From Caryophanales bacterium UBA1427 (GTDB taxonomy: Bacteria; Bacillota_I; Bacilli_A; ML615J-28; CAG-313), in the NCBI GenBank assembly GCA_002329485.1, contig DCTZ01000001.1:1-11644 (forward strand): a DNA stretch of 11,644 bases, read 5' to 3'. The notes beneath the pieces are model-generated. The model worked only from the letters and a program-made list of their open reading frames with translations, was not told the origin of the DNA and did no database searches. The translations under genes were made by a program, and so were the position numbers. Positions 1-6,703 of this stretch are shown here, piece after piece; position 1 is the stretch's first letter, and each line of letters opens with the position of its first letter.

Positions 1-2
1 CG

Positions 3-1121
3 AATTTTTTTCATTTCAAAGGGTTGCATCAGCTCATTGAATTAAACGAAGCAACCGCTAAACAAAAGTCGCTTTTTGAAAAAATCGCCATTCCAGAAGC
101 GTATTTGACGGATTATCGGACCCGCCGGGCAATAAACCGAACGGTCAATCTTTCGGCTTTAAGCCTGGTGCAGGAAGGAATAATTGATTTTTTGGTGATT
201 CCTCAGGATGATTCTTCCCCTTACGGCTGGACTGCTGTAGATCAAGAAGCAATTCGAGAAAAAATAGCCGAAGAAAGATTGCAAACCAAAGTTTATATGT
301 ATCCCGGCGCAGATGAAGTGGGAATGACTTTGATGTCCAGGATGTATACCGCCTTTAAGAAGTATCGTCCGAAACTGTTAATTAAATACCCGGTCATCAC
401 GGCGGGGCAAATTATTCCGAATATCGAAGATCGTTACTTGGATACAACCGTCCGATATCAAATCAGTGTTTGCGGGGGAATAGTCGTTGATTCTTTGGAA
501 GAAGCCGATGGGGTAGTCTTTATCAATGCCCCGGCTGATCGGATGCTTTCGCGTCTAACCCCGGCCAAACCTACCCGAGGCCTTACAACCTTACGAAATA
601 TGCCGGAAGTGATGGAATATTTGGAATATGCTTTGCGGGAAAAACACAAAGCAGTTATTATCGGTGATATCACTTACGGCAACGGAAGCAGTTTGGAAAT
701 GTATGATTATCTGAGTTTAAAGAATATGTTGTTTGATATTGCGGCTTACGGAGGCTGGAATACCGCTTCCAATGCCATCGGAAGTGCCGTTGCCCAAGGC
801 GTTGCCTTTATCATCTACGGCAAAACCTCACAACATTTGGATTTCCTGATGCATCGTTACATCGAAGATATCGCTTACTGCGGTTATGTGCGACAATACC
901 TTCGGGATCAGGTTTTGCCAAGCAATCAACGCTTCACTTATTATGATGTAAAAGAAGAAAGAGGAGCTTTTACCGACATGCTAAAGCAGGAATTGACGAA
1001 ATTCATCCGGGAAAAGATGCCGGAAATTGCTTCGCATGTAATAATCGAAGACCTTTATATGCCGTGGAAAAGAATGTATGAAGTGGGATTAAAAGTAAGG
1101 TATTTAAAAGAAAAATTCTAA
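3..1121 (+). CDS. DUF4127 family protein, 5'-truncated by the window edge
   Basis: This is the C-terminal part of a DUF4127 (PF13552) protein, a conserved bacterial family of unknown biochemical function. The frame is open to the first base, so the TTG at 24 is only the first start-like codon and the true start lies upstream. About 372 residues are present, against roughly 500 for the family. Hallmarks seen are a TRRAINRTVNL segment, 'FLVIPQDDSSPYGW', 'YPGADEVGMTLMSR', 'GDITYGNGSSLEMYDYL' and 'AAYGGWNTASNAIGSAVAQG'; the last is the most family-specific. No signal peptide can be judged because the N-terminus is missing. The gene ends in TAA with no clear terminator behind it, and the promoter of the next gene begins within a few bases. 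The family call is confident; function is unknown. Confidence 0.85.
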   Translation, partial: NFFHFKGLHQLIELNEATAKQKSLFEKIAIPEAYLTDYRTRRAINRTVNLSALSLVQEGIIDFLVIPQDDSSPYGWTAVDQEAIREKIAEERLQTKVYMYPGADEVGMTLMSRMYTAFKKYRPKLLIKYPVITAGQIIPNIEDRYLDTTVRYQISVCGGIVVDSLEEADGVVFINAPADRMLSRLTPAKPTRGLTTLRNMPEVMEYLEYALREKHKAVIIGDITYGNGSSLEMYDYLSLKNMLFDIAAYGGWNTASNAIGSAVAQGVAFIIYGKTSQHLDFLMHRYIEDIAYCGYVRQYLRDQVLPSNQRFTYYDVKEERGAFTDMLKQELTKFIREKMPEIASHVIIEDLYMPWKRMYEVGLKVRYLKEKF

Positions 1122-1126
1122 CGATT

Positions 1127-1154
1127 TTGGTGACACCTTCCATGAGGGTATAAT
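1127..1154 (+). promoter_or_regulatory. Predicted sigma-70 type promoter for the MBL-fold hydrolase gene
   Basis: A perfect TATAAT lies at 1149-1154, with a weak -35 (TTGGTG, 1127-1132) 16 nt upstream. Transcription would start near 1161, giving a leader of about 70 nt before the ATG at 1233. The preceding gene ends at 1121, so this promoter would uncouple the hydrolase from it. The -35 matches only three of six consensus bases, so the call rests mainly on the -10. Confidence 0.45.
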
Positions 1155-1159
1155 CAAAA

Positions 1160-1195
1160 ACAATCAGACCTTTATTGCTTTGATTGTCCGAATCA
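1160..1195 (+). promoter_or_regulatory. Inverted repeats in the leader of the MBL-fold hydrolase gene
   Basis: ACAATCA (1160-1166) is the exact complement of TGATTGT (1181-1187), with a 14-nt loop. The right arm can instead pair with AATCA (1191-1195) through a 5-nt loop (TGATT-gtccg-AATCA). The two pairings exclude each other and sit at or just after the predicted transcription start. This could be an operator or a weak leader switch. The stems are short and could be chance. Confidence 0.25.
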
Positions 1196-1232
1196 GTTCA
1201 AAATGTTATAAAAAATGCCAAAGGAGGGCATT

Positions 1233-2018
1233 ATGTTGAGTAATCAGGAAAATATCCAACTGAAAGTGAATAAAATCAATGAATATACGTATTCGATAAC
1301 CGAACGCGGCTGTACGGTTTATTTAATAATCGGAAGCAAGAAAGCCATGGTAATTGATTTTTTGCTTCCCGGCGCTTTTTCGCTTTTGGCTGAAATAAGA
1401 AAATATACCCAAAACGAATTAATTCCCGTATTGACGCACGGACACATCGACCATACCGGTCATCTCGATGAATTTAAAACAGTTTATCTGGCGGAGGAAG
1501 ATTTACATTTATTGAGCAAGCAAAATGTTGAGATAAATTACCTTACCGACCGTCAGGAATTTGACTTGGGAAATTTGCTTGTCAAAGCATATAAGATTAA
1601 AGGCCATACAAACGGATCGGTAATCTTTATTGACGAAAAATCGCATAACTTGTTTACCGGAGACGAATTCGGTTCGGGTTGCGGGGTGTGGATGCAACTT
1701 AACGATGCCAGCGATTTATCGACTTATATCAGGGAAATCGATAAGTTCAAAGCTTACCTTATCGATAACTACAAGATAAGCTTTTATGACTGGCACTATT
1801 ATCCTGGCCATTTGGGCCAAGAATATTCGAGCAAGGTCTCTCCGTACAACCCGCTTGATTCTTATTTAATCGATGATTTGAAAGAACTATCGGTAAAACT
1901 CATCAATAAGGAAGTCGAGTTAATCGAAAGTCCGGCCAAACAGGGCAACAATGAACAATCATATTATGCCAGTTATAAAAAAGCCGAAATGATTACCCGC
2001 AAATCATTAATTAAATAA
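1233..2018 (+). CDS. MBL-fold metallo-hydrolase
   Basis: This is a 261-residue metallo-beta-lactamase-fold hydrolase, probably a cytosolic dinuclear metal enzyme; the substrate cannot be told from sequence. The full ligand set is visible: H69-x-H71-x-D73-H74 (in 'THGHIDHTG'), H125 (in 'GHTNGS'), D144 (in 'FTGDEFGSG') and H193 (in 'YYPGH'). There is no signal peptide. I chose the ATG at 1233 because AGGAGGG (1222-1228) sits just before it; the upstream ATG at 1215 lies 5' of this site and would place the site inside the gene. After H193 comes a roughly 68-residue tail rich in Lys and Glu, beyond the core fold. The gene has its own candidate promoter and a weak hairpin after the stop, so it is probably monocistronic. 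The family includes lactonases, glyoxalase II-like enzymes and others, and I see nothing that picks one. Confidence 0.88.
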   Translation: MLSNQENIQLKVNKINEYTYSITERGCTVYLIIGSKKAMVIDFLLPGAFSLLAEIRKYTQNELIPVLTHGHIDHTGHLDEFKTVYLAEEDLHLLSKQNVEINYLTDRQEFDLGNLLVKAYKIKGHTNGSVIFIDEKSHNLFTGDEFGSGCGVWMQLNDASDLSTYIREIDKFKAYLIDNYKISFYDWHYYPGHLGQEYSSKVSPYNPLDSYLIDDLKELSVKLINKEVELIESPAKQGNNEQSYYASYKKAEMITRKSLIK

Positions 2019-2019
2019 A

Positions 2020-2042
2020 AACCATCAATCAGCCTGATGGTT
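2020..2042 (+). terminator. Hairpin directly after the hydrolase gene, possible terminator
   Basis: AACCATCA (2020-2027) pairs perfectly with TGATGGTT (2035-2042) across a 7-nt loop, starting 2 nt after the stop codon. The position suits a terminator, but the following sequence (cgttcggtttgatt) has no real T-run. It may be inefficient or only stabilise the mRNA end. Confidence 0.35.
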
Positions 2043-2123
2043 CGTTCGGTTTGATTAATTATTATCAGATATCCGCCTAATTTGGATGTCAAAGGGAAAG
2101 AAAATTTTTAGGCGAGGTTAAAA

Positions 2124-3584
2124 GTGAAAAAGTTTTTGCGAATTATTTGGGTTTTTATCTTTCTCGTAATCAATGGTTTCTTTTTGTTTGCGCTTGGCGG
2201 ATGTTGGACTTCAACGGACGAAAACGGCTTTGTCTTCAATTTATTGAGTGACCGGAAAGAATATGAAGTTTATGCGGGGGATAAGTTTAATGTCAACTAT
2301 ACCGATGTCGTTATCCCCGCAACCCATAAAGGCAAGCCGGTTACCAAAATCAAGGAAAACGGTTTTCGGAGCCTTTATCCTTTATCTTTTGACGGATTAG
2401 GAGTAGGGAACACCAACAACGTTAAATCAATCAGGCTGCCTTCGACAATAAACGTTATCGGAGAGGGTGCTTTTTACGGTTGCAATTTGGAAACAATAAC
2501 CGCCGAAAGCGGAATATTCAAAAGCGACAATAATTGCCTCATCGAAATTGCCACAAATACCCTTGTTTTGGGAATCAAAACCAGCGTGATACCGGATTAT
2601 GTGGAAAGGATTGGCACAGCAGCTTTTCTCGGTTGTGTTGGATTAAAAGATATCGTAATACCGTCCTCGGTAACATCGATTGCTTATGGGGCGTTTATCG
2701 ATAGCGGGATTTGGAATGATACGCCCGATGACAGCGTGGTTTATGTTGACCGCTGGGCTGTGGGTTATAAAGGCTTTTTGGAAAGCCCTTTATCAATTCA
2801 ACCCGGAACAGTAGGAATCGGTGAATCGGCTTTCCGAGACCTTGAATCGGCAGAAGAGATAGTGTTAGCCGATTCGGTTAAATATATTTGTGCCGGTGCT
2901 TTTTATAACAGCCGGGGAATAAAAAGGATTGAATTATCTTCATCAACAATCACAATCGGAATGAGTGCTTTCGCCCATTGCTATGATTTAGAGAATATCA
3001 TGATACCCGCTTCGGTTCTCAGAATCGATGATTATGCTTTCGGTTATTGCATGAAATTACCGAGCATTGCCATTCCTTCATCCGTGACAAACATTGGCGT
3101 GGGGGTTTTTGCGGGGTGCGGTGGCATGGAAAGCATTGAAGTTGAGGTAAATAACAGCGTCTTCAAGAGCCAGGGCAATTGTTTAATCGAAAGCGCCACG
3201 AATAAATTGATTGCGGGATGCCAAAAAAGCATAATCCCCGCTTATGTCGTGGAGATTGGCGAGTGTGCCTTTATGCAAATCCCCGAATTCAGGACGATTG
3301 CGATACCGTCGTCCGTTGTTAAAATCGGGGATAGGGCTTTTTATAATTGCGCCACTTTAAGAGACTTGGTGATTCCTTCATCGGTAAAATGTATCGGAAG
3401 CAATGCTTTTTTCCACTGCGATTTGCTGAGTATTGTTATTCCTGAATCGGTTATCGAACTCGGAGAAAATGTTTTTTATAATTCGTTTATTACCATTTAC
3501 GTGGAAGCTGAAAGCAAACCCCAAGGTTGGTCAAAAGATTGGAACAAGGATAATGCCCCGGTCGTTTGGGGTTACAAAAAATAA
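2124..3584 (+). CDS. BspA-type leucine-rich-repeat surface lipoprotein
   Basis: This is a 486-residue predicted lipoprotein built from BspA-like LRR_5 (PF13306) repeats. It would sit on the outer face of the membrane and most likely serves in binding or adhesion; no ligand can be named. It starts at GTG (2124), with GAGG (2114-2117) 6 nt upstream. Residues 1-26 form a basic then hydrophobic signal sequence ending in L-G-G-C, with C27 as the lipidation site. From about residue 61 to 455 it repeats the 'IPSSVxxIGxxAFxxC' unit. Two larger modules, residues 131-164 and 346-379, share about 20 of 34 positions around 'NCLIExATN', which points to internal duplication. The C-terminal cap 'ESKPQGWSKDWN...PVVWGYKK' is typical of these surface proteins. 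There is no LPXTG motif or C-terminal membrane anchor. It is followed by a good terminator, so it is likely transcribed alone. Confidence 0.88.
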   Translation: MKKFLRIIWVFIFLVINGFFLFALGGCWTSTDENGFVFNLLSDRKEYEVYAGDKFNVNYTDVVIPATHKGKPVTKIKENGFRSLYPLSFDGLGVGNTNNVKSIRLPSTINVIGEGAFYGCNLETITAESGIFKSDNNCLIEIATNTLVLGIKTSVIPDYVERIGTAAFLGCVGLKDIVIPSSVTSIAYGAFIDSGIWNDTPDDSVVYVDRWAVGYKGFLESPLSIQPGTVGIGESAFRDLESAEEIVLADSVKYICAGAFYNSRGIKRIELSSSTITIGMSAFAHCYDLENIMIPASVLRIDDYAFGYCMKLPSIAIPSSVTNIGVGVFAGCGGMESIEVEVNNSVFKSQGNCLIESATNKLIAGCQKSIIPAYVVEIGECAFMQIPEFRTIAIPSSVVKIGDRAFYNCATLRDLVIPSSVKCIGSNAFFHCDLLSIVIPESVIELGENVFYNSFITIYVEAESKPQGWSKDWNKDNAPVVWGYKK

Positions 3585-3596
3585 ACTATATAGACT

Positions 3597-3626
3597 AAGG
3601 ACGGAAGAAAACTTTCATCCTTTTTT
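3597..3626 (+). terminator. Rho-independent terminator after the LRR lipoprotein gene
   Basis: AAGGACGGAAG (3597-3607) pairs with CTTTCATCCTT (3612-3622) through an AAAA loop, with one C/A mismatch and one G-T pair. Uridines continue to 3626. It lies 13 nt after the stop at 3584, the expected place and form for an intrinsic terminator. Confidence 0.75.
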
Positions 3627-4003
3627 GATTTTAAGGTACTCTGGGGTAAATACTTAACAAGCGGGTTTTGCCGGTGTGATGTAGGTGTATCCGAGTTTAC
3701 GAACCGGTTTTTGAAAAACGGAAAGGAAAAAGTCTTGACAGACTAAAAAACAACAATCAAGTCGCCGGTGTTAAAATTAAAAAGCGGAAAATTTACGGCA
3801 AATCAATTTTTTTATTATAATATTTTACAAAAAATGGGGAATAAATGATAAAATAATGTTTGTGATACTAATATTTCGGGGTGGGAAAATCATTTTTTCA
3901 TTATTTGATATCTTTAGATGTTTGCATAAAATGTTGTCTTCCATAGGGTTTAAAACAATCTTGCAAAAAATGTATCATTATATTACAACGGAATTATTGA
4001 AAT
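3627..4003. other. Long intergenic region, no gene recognised
   Basis: Nothing coding is seen on either strand in this stretch. It is AT-rich towards its 3' end. It holds a candidate promoter for the M13 peptidase gene (3792-3821), a short hairpin (CCG/CGG arms within 3704-3721), and a lone TTGACA at 3735-3740 with no matching -10. No tRNA, attachment site or known riboswitch pattern was recognised by eye. The leader from the candidate start to the gene would be about 190 nt, which is long enough to hide a regulatory RNA I cannot identify. Confidence 0.6.
3792..3821 (+). promoter_or_regulatory. Predicted promoter for the M13 peptidase gene
   Basis: A perfect TATAAT at 3816-3821 is preceded by TTTACG (3792-3797, four of six consensus bases) at an 18-nt spacing. 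Transcription would start near 3828, about 190 nt before the ATG at 4018. No better pair was found closer to the gene, although the AT-rich context makes chance matches likely. Confidence 0.4.
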
Positions 4004-4017
4004 AAGGAGCGGTGATT

Positions 4018-5919
4018 ATGAATAAAGAATTAATTAAGAAAAATTATTATGAGGCCGTCAATCAGGAATGGCTGTCAAAAGCCGAAATTCCCGGCGATCA
4101 ACCCCAGATTTCGGTATTTTTGGAACTGCATCTTGATATTGAAAAGACATTGATGGATTTGGCCGACAAATGGGAACAAGACCCAACCGGCTTGGATAAA
4201 AATTTATTGAAATTCGTCAAACTGCACAAAATGACGAAAGATTTTGAAACCCGGGCAAAATTAGGCACCGAACCGATTAAACCGATCATTAACAAAATCA
4301 ATAATATTAACTCGTTAAAAGAATTGGAACTATTGGCCAAAGAGATGCTAATGGAAAACTATGATTTGCCATTCGGTTTTCAGGTTATGCAGGATTTTAT
4401 GAATTCCAATAATCAGGTATTGTATTTCGGCGAAGCCGATTTGTTCCTGCCTGACAAGTCTTATTATGAAAATAAAGAAATGAAAGACCAATTGTTGGGC
4501 ATGTTTAGAATGACCACAATGCAAATCTTAAAACTTTATGGATACAGCGATGAAGCCGCCCAAGAAATCATAACCAAAGCTTTGGCTTTTGATGAATTAC
4601 TGGTTCTGGTTGCCAAAAGCAGCGTCGAAAAAGCCGATTATGTGAAGATGTATAATCCTGTATCAAGAAAAGAAGTATATGAAAAATCGAAAACATTTGA
4701 CCTCATGGCATTAGCCGACAGTCTTGTTCAAACCGAAGTCGATAAATTGATTGTGTTTAATCCGAACTTTTTGGAAAAATTCAACGATATTGTTTGCGAA
4801 GAAAACTTCGAACTGCTCAAATCCTGGTTAATCCTAACCAATCTGAGGAAATTTGCTTCCGATTTAACCGATGAGTTAAGAATTGCAAGCGGGGCTTTCG
4901 GCAGAATGTTATCGGGAATCAGCGAAGCTCAATCGAAAGAAAAATACGCTTTTTATCAGGCTTATAACCGTCTTGCCCAAGCGGTCGGTTTATATTACGG
5001 AATCAATTATTTCGGTCCGAAAGCAAAAGCCGATGTCGAAAACATGGTTCATGAAATGATCGGGGTTTACCGCGACAGAATCAAAAACAATGCTTGGTTA
5101 CAGCCGGAAACAAAATCCAAAGCTATTACCAAGTTAGATGCCATGACGATTCATGTCGGATATCCGGAAGAACTCCCGAGTTACTACGACTTATATGAAG
5201 TGGAATCCTATGAAGAAGGTTCAAATCTTATTTTGGAAACCTTAAAATTTGCAAGACTAACCAACAAGGATAATTTCAGCAAATACCAAAAAGAACCGAA
5301 CCGAAAAATCTGGGGAATGCCGGCTTCGATGGTAAACGCTTATTATAATCCGTTCAACAATCAAATTGTTTTCCCGGCCGCTATCCTTCAACGTCCTTAC
5401 TATAGTTTAGACCAGAGCCCATCGGAAAACTACGGCGGAATCGGCGCGGTAATGGCTCACGAAATATCGCATGCTTTCGACAATAACGGCGCAAAATTCG
5501 ATGAGTTTGGTTCCCTGAATAATTGGTGGACCGAAGAAGATTTTAAATCGTTTGAAGAAAAAGCAAAAGACATGATTCAATTATTCGACGGAGCCGAAAC
5601 GGGTTACGGCCAATGCAACGGAAAGTTAACGATATCCGAAAATATTGCGGACAGCAGCGGTTTAAGATGCGCACTTGAAGCAAGCAAAAAGCATCCTAAT
5701 CACAACTATGAAGAGTTTTTCCAAAACTGGGCCAGAGTATGGCGACAAAAATCCAGTCCGGAATTCGCCAAACTCCTGTTAACGGTTGATGTGCATGGTC
5801 CGGCAATTTTACGAGCCAATATGCAGCTCAGAAACTTAAGGGAATTCCAGGAATATTATCAGTTAACCAAAGATGATCCGATGTATCTTGAAGAAGAAAA
5901 GATGGTTGAAATCTGGTAA
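4018..5919 (+). CDS. pepO: M13 family endopeptidase (PepO/neprilysin-like)
   Basis: This is a 633-residue zinc metalloendopeptidase of the M13 (neprilysin/PepO) family, which cleaves short peptides. Zinc and catalytic residues are all visible: H481-E482-x-x-H485 in 'AHEISHAFD', and E541 with D545 in 'ENIADSSG'. The substrate-binding motif 'NAYYNP' lies ahead of them. H593 and R599 have the same 6-residue spacing as the His/Arg pair conserved at neprilysin's active site. The C-terminus '...EEKMVEIW' matches the family end. There is no signal peptide or N-terminal membrane segment, so it is probably cytosolic, as in lactic acid bacterial PepO. I chose the ATG at 4018 because AAGGAG (4004-4009) is 8 nt away; the in-frame GTG at 4012 is only 2 nt from it. 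Length is normal for PepO. No partner gene is adjacent; a role in peptide turnover is inferred from the family. Confidence 0.93.
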   Translation: MNKELIKKNYYEAVNQEWLSKAEIPGDQPQISVFLELHLDIEKTLMDLADKWEQDPTGLDKNLLKFVKLHKMTKDFETRAKLGTEPIKPIINKINNINSLKELELLAKEMLMENYDLPFGFQVMQDFMNSNNQVLYFGEADLFLPDKSYYENKEMKDQLLGMFRMTTMQILKLYGYSDEAAQEIITKALAFDELLVLVAKSSVEKADYVKMYNPVSRKEVYEKSKTFDLMALADSLVQTEVDKLIVFNPNFLEKFNDIVCEENFELLKSWLILTNLRKFASDLTDELRIASGAFGRMLSGISEAQSKEKYAFYQAYNRLAQAVGLYYGINYFGPKAKADVENMVHEMIGVYRDRIKNNAWLQPETKSKAITKLDAMTIHVGYPEELPSYYDLYEVESYEEGSNLILETLKFARLTNKDNFSKYQKEPNRKIWGMPASMVNAYYNPFNNQIVFPAAILQRPYYSLDQSPSENYGGIGAVMAHEISHAFDNNGAKFDEFGSLNNWWTEEDFKSFEEKAKDMIQLFDGAETGYGQCNGKLTISENIADSSGLRCALEASKKHPNHNYEEFFQNWARVWRQKSSPEFAKLLLTVDVHGPAILRANMQLRNLREFQEYYQLTKDDPMYLEEEKMVEIW

Positions 5920-5976
5920 ATAACGATTGCCGATGCAATTAAGGCATGAGTTAATCCAATAGCCTAATATTTAAGC

Positions 5977-6062
5977 AAAACACCAATTCAGTTATCGTGT
6001 TAACGAAAAGCCAAAACATAGGGGATTTTCGTACCGAACTTAGCTTGGTGTTTTCTTTTTTT
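5977..6062 (+). terminator. Extended imperfect hairpin with T-run downstream of the M13 peptidase gene
   Basis: A perfect 10-bp outer stem, AAAACACCAA (5977-5986) with TTGGTGTTTT (6045-6054), is followed almost at once by seven Ts (6056-6062). Inside it, AGTT (5990-5993) can pair with AACT (6037-6040), and ACGAAAA (6003-6009) with TTTTCGT (6026-6032). The whole 78-nt block can therefore fold as one interrupted hairpin. It may terminate pepO transcription about 140 nt after the stop. Its size and near-palindromic form also fit a small inverted-repeat element. No target-site duplication was confirmed. Confidence 0.5.
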
Positions 6063-6135
6063 CTGAAAAAACCAAGCGGTGATTTATGGCAAAAAGTGCC
6101 AAAAAGCCAAAAGATTCGGTATTTTCTTATATTGC

Positions 6136-6163
6136 TTGAATTTTTTGCAATGAGTAGTATACT
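6136..6163 (+). promoter_or_regulatory. Predicted promoter upstream of the GNAT pseudogene
   Basis: TTGAAT (6136-6141) and TATACT (6158-6163) are separated by 16 nt and match four and five of six consensus positions. A start near 6170 lies about 45 nt before the proposed original ATG at 6215. This suggests the decayed gene kept its promoter. Confidence 0.4.
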
Positions 6164-6214
6164 TATTAATATAGCATTAAGGCCAAAAAAGGGTCTAAAA
6201 AAAAGGCGTTACCG

Positions 6215-6638
6215 ATGCTGGAAAAAAAATATTGAAAATGGGGATAAAGATTTTTGGTTTTAGCTCAATAAGCATCTTTCGGAAGAAGAATTTAACCGGA
6301 AACTAAAAGATAAAGAAGGTTATGTTTTGGTTCTTGATAAAGTACCAATAGGAATCCTCAGATATAATCTTTTTCGGGATAATATTCCGTTTTGCAAGAT
6401 GATTTATATTTGGCAAGATTTTCAAAGAAAAGGTTACGGTAAGATTCTTTTGAATTTCTGGGAAGAGAAAATGAAAAATTAAGGTTATAAGTTTGTTATG
6501 ACATCATCCCTGGCAAATGAATTCGCCCAGCACTTTTATCGAAAACTCGGCTATAAAGATATCGGTAGTTTTCTGATTGAAACAAAAGGTCATAATGAGC
6601 CGCTCGAACTAATTTTGCATAAAGAGCTTGAAAGATGA
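6215..6638 (+). pseudogene. GNAT family N-acetyltransferase, inactivated by in-frame stops
   Basis: These are remains of a single-domain GNAT acetyltransferase of about 140 residues. In one frame the translation runs 'DKDFWF * LNKHLSEEEF...', then 'IPFCKMIYIWQDFQRKGYGKIL...' style motif A (QRKGYG, 6423-6440, the acetyl-CoA pyrophosphate loop), then 'EEKMKN * GYKFVMTSS...', 'FYRKLGYKDIG' and 'EPLELILHKELER' before TGA at 6636. The stops are TAG at 6261-6263 and TAA at 6481-6483. Each is one C-to-T change from a Gln codon, though other origins are possible. The proposed ATG at 6215 joins this frame only if the A8 run at 6222-6229 is shortened by one base, so a slip may be a third lesion. A weak AAGG precedes that ATG. 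Homology on both sides of each stop makes decay the simplest reading. The exact original start is uncertain. Confidence 0.8.
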
Positions 6639-6665
6639 AAGCTTAAGAAAAGTAGACTTGTTCAT

Positions 6666-6674
6666 TGATATAAC
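6666..6674 (+). promoter_or_regulatory. Possible extended -10 promoter for the pirin gene
   Basis: TGaTATAAC (6666-6674) is an extended -10 element with no recognisable -35. Transcription would start near 6681, giving a short leader of about 22 nt that contains the AAGGAGG site at 6689-6695. It lies after the pseudogene's final stop. Confidence 0.35.
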
Positions 6675-6703
6675 AGCAAATTATTGCCAAGGAGGCCAAG
6701 AAT

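Noticed and set aside
2640..3450. Recurring short DNA similarity (tccgtc/tcggta and similar) suggesting a repeat array
   Set aside because: It reflects the repeated 'IPSSV...IG..AF' protein unit. Spacing and sequence are irregular, unlike CRISPR or tandem DNA repeats.
3433..3657. A 74-codon + strand frame overlapping the end of the LRR gene
   Set aside because: It overlaps a convincing lipoprotein in another frame, runs through the terminator, and shows no recognisable domain.
3735..3740. A perfect TTGACA hexamer between the LRR and pepO genes
   Set aside because: No -10-like hexamer occurs 16-18 nt downstream; the sequence there is tcaagtcgcc.
3670..3771. GCCGGTGT present twice (3670-3677 and 3764-3771)
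   Set aside because: An 8-bp direct repeat in a 400-nt gap, with no matching flanks or further copies, is weak evidence for a repeat element or attachment site.
5997..6263. An 88-codon open frame ending in 'DKDFWF' then TAG
   Set aside because: It begins inside the extended hairpin, has no ribosome site and no family resemblance over most of its length. Its last dozen residues are the start of the decayed GNAT gene, which continues after the TAG.
6261..6483. The in-frame TAG and TAA as signs of an altered genetic code
   Set aside because: Intact neighbours end cleanly in TAA, TAG and TGA, and none carries internal stops. The stops are confined to the two GNAT-like genes, so gene decay is simpler.
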